From assembly GCF_044596045.1 (NCBI RefSeq), contig NZ_CP138995.1:3720001-3784000 (forward strand): a stretch of 64,000 nt of DNA. Reading direction: 5' to 3'. The DNA comes from Flagellimonas sp947499585. Lineage in GTDB: Bacteria > Bacteroidota > Bacteroidia > Flavobacteriales > Flavobacteriaceae. Of the stretch, positions 34,911-42,646 are shown piece after piece; within the stretch, counting starts at the first letter, position 1; every line of letters begins with the position of its first letter. A program made the translations under genes and the position numbers. Under the pieces are notes generated by a model, which was not told the origin of the DNA, did no database searches, and was given only the letters and a program-made list of their open reading frames with translations.

Positions 34911-36119
34911 TTAAAAGAACCGAGAAATAGTAAAGCGTAAAAAGCTATCTTCCTTAAAGTTTCCTAAAATTAATTCGTCATCCGCAACAGAACTGAAGAT
35001 TCTAGTTTCTATTTCTGCACGCCAATTAGAACCAAAGCGTCTAGAGGCCTCCAAGCTAAAAATCTTGCTACTAGATTCTAAATCGGCAACTCCTCCAATT
35101 AATATAGATGTATCTTGAATATCATTAAAGGCCAATCTGCTCCCAAAGAAAACATCATTTTGCAGCGCATTCAAAGACAATTCATCCCTTTCATCATAAA
35201 GGTATTCCCCTAACAAACCAATATCTAATCCATTTCCATCAATATTACTGAACGTATATTCCAATCCTGCTACCAGTGCAACAAAATCTTGGGCATCCGC
35301 ATTCCTATATATGGATTCAATCTTCCATAGAAAAGCATCATGGGTAATCTGCACATCTATCCCTGTTTGATTTATTACTGGATAAAAGGACTCAATGTTA
35401 CCAAACGGGTCAAAAATAAAGAGCGGTTCACGCCCAGTTCCATAAAAATGGGAAAGCCCTACATCAAAAATTCCAAAATAATGTTTCCAGCGTACGGCAA
35501 AATCCTGTCTCCATTCTTTAGCCCCGCTTTCATACCCTATATCATCTTGATCAATGACAGTCCCAAAACGTAATCTTCCTTTTTCTCCCGTAAAAGTGCG
35601 TTTTCTGTTAAAGGGCAAATAGAAAAAATCAAAGGTTCCCATTTTATTGGTAATGTAACTGTACTGAACCATAGGTTGGCCCAATTTTTCTTCACCATCA
35701 AAGGTTTCAACAGCATCCGTTTGGTTTATAATATCTACCAAATGATTGCTTTCCGCTACACCCCAATAGATTTTTTTAAGGCCCACACTAAGTTCCCAAT
35801 TGCTTTTTGCTTTTTGGTAGTAAAGCTCTCGCACATCCCAATGGGTACGTTCGTCATCTCTATCTACTCTAAAAAAGCCAGTAAAATTGATGCTTTCATA
35901 CCCTTTATTCCATTCTATTGAATAATCTGGACGAAGGGCAATGGATGGATAATGGTCCAACTGTCCGGCAAACTGGGCATCGTTGACAAAATAACGATAC
36001 CCCGCCTCTAGTTCCAATTCAAATTCCTGATCTGGCTTGGCCATTTCTTTTTGTTGGGCATTGGTTATAAATATGCCCACACAAAGTATAACTGCGAAAA
36101 TATACAGCTGTTTATTCAT
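34911..36119 (-). CDS. Predicted outer-membrane beta-barrel of the TetR/RND module (DUF1302-like by context)
   Basis: The 402-residue product has a signal peptide (LYIFAVILCVGIFITNAQ) and a mature part of alternating amphipathic strands: FELELEAGYRYF, INFTGFFRVDRDD, WELSVGLKKIYWG, VGLSHFYGTGREP, closing with DSFLRFTISRFF. The terminal Phe is typical of barrels folded by BamA. It is the last gene of the string tetR - RND exporter - LolA-like - barrel. Proteobacterial loci place a DUF1302 barrel beside a LolA-like/DUF1329 protein and an MMPL exporter, which suggests an analogous channel or acceptor here (inference). A different porin family remains possible. Confidence 0.7.
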   Translation of the reverse strand: MNKQLYIFAVILCVGIFITNAQQKEMAKPDQEFELELEAGYRYFVNDAQFAGQLDHYPSIALRPDYSIEWNKGYESINFTGFFRVDRDDERTHWDVRELYYQKAKSNWELSVGLKKIYWGVAESNHLVDIINQTDAVETFDGEEKLGQPMVQYSYITNKMGTFDFFYLPFNRKRTFTGEKGRLRFGTVIDQDDIGYESGAKEWRQDFAVRWKHYFGIFDVGLSHFYGTGREPLFIFDPFGNIESFYPVINQTGIDVQITHDAFLWKIESIYRNADAQDFVALVAGLEYTFSNIDGNGLDIGLLGEYLYDERDELSLNALQNDVFFGSRLAFNDIQDTSILIGGVADLESSSKIFSLEASRRFGSNWRAEIETRIFSSVADDELILGNFKEDSFLRFTISRFF

Positions 36120-36149
36120 TCTTATACCTGTTCAAACATGGTTAAAAAA

Positions 36150-36225
36150 ATCAAGGCCAAGGTATTTACAAGCTTAACACTATCACACCCTAAAGCTCAT
36201 TTAAAGAGAATACCCTGGCTTTGAT
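36150..36225. repeat. Imperfect inverted repeat between LolA-like and barrel genes
   Basis: Seventeen-base arms at 36150-36166 and 36209-36225 match at 15 of 17 positions, with a 42-base loop. In the minus-strand transcript they could form a long hairpin with one mismatch and one wobble pair. There is no T-run, so it may be an intercistronic stabiliser or attenuator. Confidence 0.55.
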
Positions 36226-36254
36226 ACTTTACAATACAATTGATTTGGAACGGA

Positions 36255-37037
36255 CTAGCTTCCTGCTCTTTTTAAAGCTACTTCTGTAAAATCCTCTTCA
36301 GCTAGTTCCGCACCAAAATTGTACTCTCCAAATTTTAATAGAGTTTCCTTGTTACTTTGGTGATTGACCATAGTGAGCGTTGCAGCTCTCCAGAATTTAT
36401 TCTTGTAAAGCTTATAATCACTGTAAGTCAATGTTTTTAGCAATGCATTTTTTCTGTCGTAGAATTCAATTTTCTCCAACCTATAGCCCTTGTTCTTATT
36501 GTAGGTTACAATTCTTCTTGTGTAGCCAGATTTAAGGTCCGTTGGATCTTGTTCTACCATCAAAAGGTCACCCTCTTCCTTTACAAACTTATAGGCATAC
36601 TTCTCTATCTCTTGAGAAGACAAATCCTCGTAGGCAAACTCACTACCTACAAAAGGACCTGATTTGTTGTTAGAAGAAATTCTCTTCACCCTTTTAATAG
36701 AGGGCAAGTACAACCATTGATCATCTGCCCCTATTTTATGGGTAAACGTCAGAGTCGCCGTTCCCTTTACATCTTTTGGGCTTTCAAAAACAATTAAAGA
36801 TTTATCACCATCCGCAGTTAATTCTAGGGTACGGTTGGTTAAAAAACGCTCACTTGTCTGCCCATTTTTGTTTTTTAGGGTCATTTTCAAGTCCACAATT
36901 GAACTTCCAAATCCTTCATCCGCTTTTTCAGCTGCTTTAGCGATCTGTAATCCGCGTTCTTCATTTGATTGTGCAGTAACACCTGTGATTGCAAGTACTA
37001 AAGCTGTTATTGGGGTAAAAAACTTTACTTTATTCAT
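36255..37037 (-). CDS. Outer-membrane lipoprotein-sorting (LolA-like) periplasmic protein
   Basis: The 260-residue product has a signal peptide (ALVLAITGVTAQ) and the pattern of the LolA-like family PF17131. Visible segments are IVDLKMTLKNKNGQTSER near residue 48, SLIVFESPKDVKGTATL near 80, QWLYLPSIKRVKRISS near 110, and FVGSEFAYEDLS near 128. Such proteins have the open half-barrel that binds hydrophobic ligands. It lies 28 bases after the RND exporter, suggesting it receives a lipophilic substrate from the exporter and hands it towards the outer membrane. It is distinct from housekeeping LolA. Confidence 0.85.
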   Translation of the reverse strand: MNKVKFFTPITALVLAITGVTAQSNEERGLQIAKAAEKADEGFGSSIVDLKMTLKNKNGQTSERFLTNRTLELTADGDKSLIVFESPKDVKGTATLTFTHKIGADDQWLYLPSIKRVKRISSNNKSGPFVGSEFAYEDLSSQEIEKYAYKFVKEEGDLLMVEQDPTDLKSGYTRRIVTYNKNKGYRLEKIEFYDRKNALLKTLTYSDYKLYKNKFWRAATLTMVNHQSNKETLLKFGEYNFGAELAEEDFTEVALKRAGS

Positions 37038-37065
37038 TTTGTATAATTGTTTGTGTTTATAATTT

Positions 37066-39444
37066 TTATTTATCCAACTGCACTTGCACTTTGGATGTTT
37101 CCATAGTTTCTTCTTTTTCTTTACTGGCCAAAATCAATAAAGAAGGCAAGAGAATAAAATCGATAATCAATGCAGCTATAATGATGATTACCGTAATTCT
37201 AGCCATATAACTGTTTAATGCAAAAGAGGACGTTGACAACACAATAAAACCTGCCAATAGCACCACGGTAGTCGTTACCAAAGCTTTGCCTACAGTTTCA
37301 AATGCATAAATGATCGCGGCTTTAGCATCATAGCCAAGCTCTCTTCGAGCACGTAAAAATTTACTCATAAAATGAACCGTATCATCCACAATAATTCCCA
37401 AAGTCATACCAAAAACAATCACCATTCCCGTATTGATGGTTCCTTTGAGCAGGTACCATAATCCAAAACCTACCAACACCGGAGCAACATTGGGTATAAT
37501 ACTTAATAACCCAAGTTTAAAATTCCTTAAGGCAATCATCAATACCAGGGAAATAAGAATGAGCGCAATAATGTTTCCTTTAAACATACTATCCGCCTGA
37601 CGGAAACCTAGTTTGGAAAACATTAGCGTTGGACTTACAGCAAGCGCGTGCATGGATTCAGGCGTGTTATCCTTCAACCAATTTTCTGATCTCTCCGCAA
37701 AAGCAATCATTTCTACACTTGAATTGTTCTGAAGGGTAACAGTAACTCTAGATTCCGATTTATCTACATTGATTTGATTGTTCAGATCCAGACCAAAAGG
37801 AAGCGAAAGCTCATAAAGCAAAAGATATTGTGCAGCTTCTTCCCTATTCTCAGGGACTTTGTAAAAAGATTGATCGTCTCCATGCATTGAGCGATTTACT
37901 CTCCTAGCAACTTCACTAAATGCATTTACATGAACTACCTCTGGTTGGTCTTCCAACCAATCTTCAAATTCATTAAGTTTTTGCAGATATTGAGGATTGT
38001 TGATTCCTCCACTTTCTCCACTACCCACAGAGAATTCTACATTGTAGAACCCCGTTAGGTTCTCGTTAATAAAGTCACTGTCTTGTCTAAATTGAACAGT
38101 GGTATCAAAGTATTCCACAAACTCATCGTTGAACACATTTTTCCTCGCCAAAAAAGTAAGCATTCCAATGACCACTATGGAAATCACCGTTAGCTTAACG
38201 GGTTGTCTAACCACGAACATCCCCAAGTTAGTGTACCAACCTATTTTAGCTTCTTTTTGCTCCTTTACCTTTTTAGATTTCCAGATTGGAAAAATAGCCA
38301 TCAATGCGGGCAATGTAGTAGTGGAAAACAAAAAGGCCATACACATACCAAAAGCGACTATATTTCCTAGATCCCAAAATGGAGGTACATCTCCATAGTT
38401 TAAGGTTAGAAACCCAATAACGGTGGTTAAACTGGTAATGAATACTGGCATAAAGTTCAATCGCATGGATTCAACCAAAGCTTCTTTCTTTTCCAATCCT
38501 TCCTTACGAACTTTTTGTAAGTATGTAATTAGGATGTGAATACTGTCTGCAACCGCCAAAGTCAATATCATCGTTGGAAAAACGGCCGAGGGTGGTGTCA
38601 ACTTAATACCATTTAAACCAATAAAGCCAACAGCACTTATAATAGAGAATAGGACAACAAACAAAGTAGCTAGCGTAGCGAAAATATTTCTGGTTAACAC
38701 CAATGTGACAACAACAACAATCAGCAACATTAACATGGTAAGCATTAAATCTTTTTGGGAGGATTCAAAAAATGCAGTGTTCAACGGAACCAATCCAGTG
38801 GTATACACATCGAATTCTGGATGCTTTTCTTGAAACTTGGAAATCATCTCTCTGGTAGCGATAGTTACTTCTGGAATTTCGGCAGCACTATTTTCTCCCG
38901 GAAGGCGAACCGTTACATTAATAGCGGTAACACTTCCTTCTACATTGATAATTCTATGAACCAATAAGGGTTCTTTAAGTGCCTTTTCCCTAATCTCAAG
39001 AATTTCAGCATCAGTTTTGTTCGCTGAGTCATAGGAAAGATCATCTACATAAAGGTCATCTCCTTTTGCGCTTGTATGCTGAAAGTTCGTTACCGCATCT
39101 ACTCTAGAAGAGTAAGGAGTGTTCCAGGCTTCTGCGGTTAATTCCTCTATGGCAATGAGGTTCTCTCTGGTAAAAATATTACCGTTTTTAGGTGCTAGGA
39201 CAACAATTATGTTATCATCTTTTGTGTATTTTTCTTGAAGTGCATCAAATGCTTCCAGTTCTGGATTAGACTCACTAAAAAAAACATGGTAGTCACCATC
39301 AAATTCCATTTTTCCTTGAGATCCAAGTCCCATGGCCAATAAAATGGTCAATAGCAGTACGGGCCATTTGAATTTAATTACAAAATTGGCCCAGTTCTTA
39401 GCAAATGCATTGGTCGCATTTTTAGTTTTTTGGATTGCGTTCAT
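37066..39444 (-). CDS. RND superfamily exporter, MMPL/HpnN type
   Basis: The 792-residue product has the MMPL layout: one N-terminal helix (residues about 27-44), a periplasmic domain, a block of helices around residues 225-400 that includes a sterol-sensing-like stretch (LTLAVADSIHILITYLQ), then a second helix, a second periplasmic domain and a second helix block near 620-780 (MTLGIIVDDTVHFMSKF). The paired Asp-containing helices are those expected to carry protons. Relatives export lipids such as hopanoids, glycolipids or carotenoids. There is no membrane-fusion protein; a LolA-like partner follows instead. The upstream region contains TetR operator-like palindromes. Confidence 0.88.
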   Translation of the reverse strand: MNAIQKTKNATNAFAKNWANFVIKFKWPVLLLTILLAMGLGSQGKMEFDGDYHVFFSESNPELEAFDALQEKYTKDDNIIVVLAPKNGNIFTRENLIAIEELTAEAWNTPYSSRVDAVTNFQHTSAKGDDLYVDDLSYDSANKTDAEILEIREKALKEPLLVHRIINVEGSVTAINVTVRLPGENSAAEIPEVTIATREMISKFQEKHPEFDVYTTGLVPLNTAFFESSQKDLMLTMLMLLIVVVVTLVLTRNIFATLATLFVVLFSIISAVGFIGLNGIKLTPPSAVFPTMILTLAVADSIHILITYLQKVRKEGLEKKEALVESMRLNFMPVFITSLTTVIGFLTLNYGDVPPFWDLGNIVAFGMCMAFLFSTTTLPALMAIFPIWKSKKVKEQKEAKIGWYTNLGMFVVRQPVKLTVISIVVIGMLTFLARKNVFNDEFVEYFDTTVQFRQDSDFINENLTGFYNVEFSVGSGESGGINNPQYLQKLNEFEDWLEDQPEVVHVNAFSEVARRVNRSMHGDDQSFYKVPENREEAAQYLLLYELSLPFGLDLNNQINVDKSESRVTVTLQNNSSVEMIAFAERSENWLKDNTPESMHALAVSPTLMFSKLGFRQADSMFKGNIIALILISLVLMIALRNFKLGLLSIIPNVAPVLVGFGLWYLLKGTINTGMVIVFGMTLGIIVDDTVHFMSKFLRARRELGYDAKAAIIYAFETVGKALVTTTVVLLAGFIVLSTSSFALNSYMARITVIIIIAALIIDFILLPSLLILASKEKEETMETSKVQVQLDK

Positions 39445-39474
39445 TTATTTAAGGTTTATTAAGATGTTTTGTTT

Positions 39475-39482
39475 TAGACGAT
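39475..39482. promoter_or_regulatory. TAGACGAT half-site upstream of the RND exporter
   Basis: TAGACGAT repeats the outer half of the presumed TetR operator at 40247-40258. An identical copy is at 39556-39563. Confidence 0.3.
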
Positions 39483-39528
39483 TTACGTTGTTTTAAATTG
39501 GACAATTATTTTTCATTTTTTATTTAAT

Positions 39529-39544
39529 AGTTGGCTGGTCAACT
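39529..39544. promoter_or_regulatory. TetR operator-like site A
   Basis: AGTTGGCTGGTCAACT is a near-perfect palindrome sharing the CTGGTCA core with sites B and C. It lies about 85 bases upstream of the RND exporter start. Confidence 0.5.
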
Positions 39545-39555
39545 TTAAAATATAG

Positions 39556-39563
39556 TAGACGAT
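39556..39563. promoter_or_regulatory. TAGACGAT half-site
   Basis: This exact repeat of 39475-39482 lies between operator-like sites A and B. Confidence 0.3.
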
Positions 39564-39586
39564 ACCATATTTTTGTTTAAATGCCT

Positions 39587-39620
39587 ATAATTAATAGATG
39601 ACTGGTCATCTATTAATTAT
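39587..39620. promoter_or_regulatory. TetR operator-like site B: 34-bp perfect palindrome
   Basis: Sixteen-base perfect arms (39587-39602 and 39605-39620) flank a two-base centre TG. The core is TAGATGACTGGTCATCTA. It starts 12 bases after the tetR stop and lies upstream of the RND exporter. There is no T-run, favouring a DNA-binding site over a terminator. Confidence 0.65.
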
Positions 39621-39631
39621 TTCAAAAAAAA

Positions 39632-40231
39632 TTACTTAAGTATAAGTGTTCGTATCATTTTCATGAAATTATCAATAGGATACGAACTATCGAGTTCTTT
39701 CATGGATATCATGGCCCCTCTTCCTGCATCTTCCATAAAGGCAACTAAATTAGTTGCTTCAATCTCAGAATCAATTTCACCATTTTCTTGTCCCTCAATA
39801 ACGACTTCTGTTATATAGGAGTTCACAAGTTCAGTCTTCACCTGCACAGCCAAACGAATTTCTTCGTTGTGTTCTGCCATTTCATTCACCATGTTACATC
39901 CCAAACATCCCATTTTACAGTCAAACTCCTCCTTCAACACTTTAGCGCGATGCTCATAGAAGTTTAAAATTCGTTGTTTAGGGGAAACTGCCTTGTTCTT
40001 AAGAATCTCCAATGCTGGAGGAAACATAGTGTCAAAATATTTACCAATGGCTTTAACTGTAAAATCCTCTTTACTTTTAAAATAGAAGTAAAAAGAACCC
40101 TTAGGAACTCCGGCTGCCTGAACAATATCGTTTACACTGGTAGCATTGTACCCTTTTGACCAGAGGATTTCCATCCCTTTTTCAAGGAGTGCATCACTCT
40201 TCTGTTCGCCTTTTACTGTTTTAATTTCCAT
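39632..40231 (-). CDS. TetR/AcrR family transcriptional regulator
   Basis: The 199-residue product has a typical N-terminal TetR DNA-binding domain: LLEKGMEILWSKGYNATSVNDIVQAAGVPKGSFYFYFKSKEDF, quoted here only as helices over residues 15-57 with the recognition segment GVPKGSFYFYF. The C-terminal ligand domain contains the unusual cluster CKMGCLGCN near residues 104-112, three cysteines that could sense a thiol-reactive or metal ligand. A GAC-CA-GTC palindrome lies 16-27 bases before the ATG, and a matching longer palindrome lies behind the gene before the RND exporter. This suggests autorepression and repression of the exporter operon. Confidence 0.9.
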   Translation of the reverse strand: MEIKTVKGEQKSDALLEKGMEILWSKGYNATSVNDIVQAAGVPKGSFYFYFKSKEDFTVKAIGKYFDTMFPPALEILKNKAVSPKQRILNFYEHRAKVLKEEFDCKMGCLGCNMVNEMAEHNEEIRLAVQVKTELVNSYITEVVIEGQENGEIDSEIEATNLVAFMEDAGRGAMISMKELDSSYPIDNFMKMIRTLILK

Positions 40232-40246
40232 TGAGGAGTCAAATAT

Positions 40247-40258
40247 ATGACCAGTCGT
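40247..40258. promoter_or_regulatory. TetR operator-like site C at the tetR promoter
   Basis: ATGACCAGTCGT contains the GAC-N2-GTC core. In minus orientation it reads TAGACGACTGGTCATA, matching site B. It lies just downstream of a -7-like TAGATTTTTG (40268-40277), where a bound repressor would block transcription. Confidence 0.6.
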
Positions 40259-40294
40259 CTAGTTTGACAAAAATCTATTCAAACTTTAACAATT

Positions 40295-41293
40295 TTATTG
40301 GATTTCAAGTACTTCCTCAAAAAACTTTTCTGTCTCCATTTTAACCGAAGCCAAATCTTTAGAGGTTATAGAAGAGGTCATTACATGATCTCCAACATTT
40401 GAAAAAGCAATTTTTCTTTTTAAATTGGTTGCTGTTCCAAGTCCCCCATACATTTTTAACATGGCAGATACAGATACTACATTGTCCTGTATAGAATCAT
40501 TTTTATAAAAATATCCCAGAAAGACCGGTTGTGTCACTTTTTTAAAAGTCTCTGGGACCATAGTATTGTCCACTAAGGCTTGCAAGTGTGTAAGGGCCTC
40601 TACCCTATATTTGCTTGTCCAGTATTTTTTCTTCGTATCGCTAGCTTCAAATTCATGGTAGTCACTCTTTTTAACCGCTTTGGCCAAATGTACTCCCCAT
40701 GGGCCGCCTAATAGCTTTGCATTTTTATCGTAAATCTCAATATTTGGCGAGTACAAAAGAATTCCAGCAATATCTGCATCACCTCCGGCAAGATGCAACG
40801 CCAGAGTACCTCCAGTTGAAGTGGCCATTATAATCACCTTGTTTCCTAATTGCTTTGCTACAGCAATAGCTTCTTTTGCTGAATCCAATACTTCATTGGC
40901 TGTTAAATTGAGCATTGGCTCCTCTTCATTTAATCCGTGCCCTGCCAAACGAGGTAAATATAAATTACAGCCATACCGCTTAGCGGTTTCAATATGCAAC
41001 GGGTTTCCTTCCATCCTGCTTGCAGACCATCCATGAAGGTAAACAATGCTATATTCTGTTTTTGATGGGATGCTATCAAACCAAATAATTTGCGCATCGT
41101 TTTCAGGTTTTATGTTGGCAATTGCCCCTTCTTTTGAATTAATCCATTTTTCCAACTGAACCAAATCCGAACTTACAACAGGAAGTGTTTTATCCAAGTT
41201 TGGTTTTTCCACTCTAGGACCCAAAAAATAAATAACAGTAATAATCGCAATGGCAAGGACAAGTCCCTTGAGTGTTTTAAAAAGTATTTTCAT
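40295..41293 (-). CDS. Membrane-anchored alpha/beta hydrolase (lysophospholipase-like)
   Basis: The 332-residue product has an N-terminal signal anchor (GLVLAIAIITVIYFLGP) and an alpha/beta-hydrolase body. YSIVYLHGWSASRMEGNP near residue 82 gives the oxyanion region, ATSTGGTLALHLAGGD near 158 carries the probable nucleophile, and NVGDHVMTSS near 300 carries the histidine. The catalytic domain probably faces the periplasm or the membrane surface. It is upstream of tetR on the same strand with a 63-base gap and may belong to the same envelope-lipid module. The substrate is unknown. Confidence 0.82.
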   Translation of the reverse strand: MKILFKTLKGLVLAIAIITVIYFLGPRVEKPNLDKTLPVVSSDLVQLEKWINSKEGAIANIKPENDAQIIWFDSIPSKTEYSIVYLHGWSASRMEGNPLHIETAKRYGCNLYLPRLAGHGLNEEEPMLNLTANEVLDSAKEAIAVAKQLGNKVIIMATSTGGTLALHLAGGDADIAGILLYSPNIEIYDKNAKLLGGPWGVHLAKAVKKSDYHEFEASDTKKKYWTSKYRVEALTHLQALVDNTMVPETFKKVTQPVFLGYFYKNDSIQDNVVSVSAMLKMYGGLGTATNLKRKIAFSNVGDHVMTSSITSKDLASVKMETEKFFEEVLEIQ

Positions 41294-41386
41294 TTGAATA
41301 TTTTTATGTCAATGACACCCCAAAGGATGGATTTTTTAAGGAGTAACATAAATATACTATTTTAGACAGATGTACATTTACCTTTC

Positions 41387-42640
41387 ATGTCAAAACTAAA
41401 GATTCTTCTTAAAAACCTAGGGCCAGGGTTATTATTTGCAAGTATGGCCATAGGCACTTCTCATTTAGTACTATCAACCAAAGCAGGCGCACAATATGGC
41501 TGGGTTATGGTTATTCCTATAGTATTGGCAAATGTATTAAAATACCCTTTTTTTGAGTTCGGGATACGTTATACTTCAGTTACCGAAAAAAGCTTGGTAC
41601 AGGGTTACTTAAATTTAGGAAGAAAATATCTTTGGATCTACGCTTTTGTGACCATTGTCTCCACGTTCACAATATTAGCTGCTTTGTATGTAGTTACTGC
41701 GGGACTCTTCATGAATTTGTTCAGTATTTCAGGAATAGGTGTAAGCACAATAGCATTATGCCTCTTTGTTTTTATAAGTGCAATTCTCATCATTGGAAGA
41801 TATCGATTTTTAGAAAACTCTTTGAAAGCTGTTATTTCTATTCTGTTTATTGCTTTGGTTATAACCACGGTTCTAGTGTTACAAAAAGGTCCCGTACCTA
41901 ATATTCAAGAATACCAAAGACCGGGGATTTTCAATGAAGTGGGGATTCTTTTCTTAATTGGACTTATGGGTTGGATGCCCACGGCTGTTGAAGCTTCAGG
42001 ATGGGTAAGTCTTTGGAGCATGGAAAGTTTAAAGACAATGAAGGAAAAGCCATCTTTAAAGCTTGCGCTTCAAGAATTTAACGTGGGATACATCTTAACA
42101 GCCGTGTTAGCGATTTTCTTTTTGATTATTGGATGGATGACCTTATATGGTACGGGAACCGAGCTTAGCGGAAGTGCTGTGGTTTTTGCCGATCAAGTTG
42201 TAAGCTTGTTTACGGTTCATATTGGCAATTGGGCATATATTCTAATCGCAGTAGCTGCTTTTGCCACCATGTTCAGTACTTGTATGACCGCTCATGATGC
42301 TGTATCCAGAGTAAGTATAGATGTTCTTGAGAAGCTTTTCCCCCATAAAAAAGAACTTAAAAACAAAAATGCTTTTGTTTTTGCTGTAGTCATAATGGCC
42401 TTGGTTAATTGGGTGGTTATTTCTGTATTTGGCGCCAATATGGCCAATCTTGTAGCCTTGGCCACATTTGTCTCATTTGTTATGGCCCCGCTCATTGGAT
42501 GGATGAACCTTAAAACAGTTATGGGTAAAGACATACCAAAAGAATATAGGCCTAAACTGGGTCTACAAATATTAACGTACCTAGGAATATTCTTCTTATC
42601 CCTTTTTGCGTTATACTATTGTTGGGTTGTATTAAATTGA
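41387..42640 (+). CDS. Nramp-related membrane transporter with altered metal-binding motif
   Basis: The 417-residue protein has about eleven membrane helices and the general Nramp order, starting with the GPGLLFAS-type first helix. The canonical helix-1 DPGN is absent: the corresponding segment reads MAIGTSHLVLSTKAG. In helix 6 the usual MPH motif reads GWMPTAVEAS. Related divergent proteins exist in Bacteroidota and are annotated as Nramp family divalent metal transporters. The changed site argues against ordinary Mn2+/Fe2+ transport. It is divergent from the hydrolase and converges on the OmpA gene with a 6-base gap. Confidence 0.8.
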   Translation: MSKLKILLKNLGPGLLFASMAIGTSHLVLSTKAGAQYGWVMVIPIVLANVLKYPFFEFGIRYTSVTEKSLVQGYLNLGRKYLWIYAFVTIVSTFTILAALYVVTAGLFMNLFSISGIGVSTIALCLFVFISAILIIGRYRFLENSLKAVISILFIALVITTVLVLQKGPVPNIQEYQRPGIFNEVGILFLIGLMGWMPTAVEASGWVSLWSMESLKTMKEKPSLKLALQEFNVGYILTAVLAIFFLIIGWMTLYGTGTELSGSAVVFADQVVSLFTVHIGNWAYILIAVAAFATMFSTCMTAHDAVSRVSIDVLEKLFPHKKELKNKNAFVFAVVIMALVNWVVISVFGANMANLVALATFVSFVMAPLIGWMNLKTVMGKDIPKEYRPKLGLQILTYLGIFFLSLFALYYCWVVLN

Positions 42641-42646
42641 TGTTGT

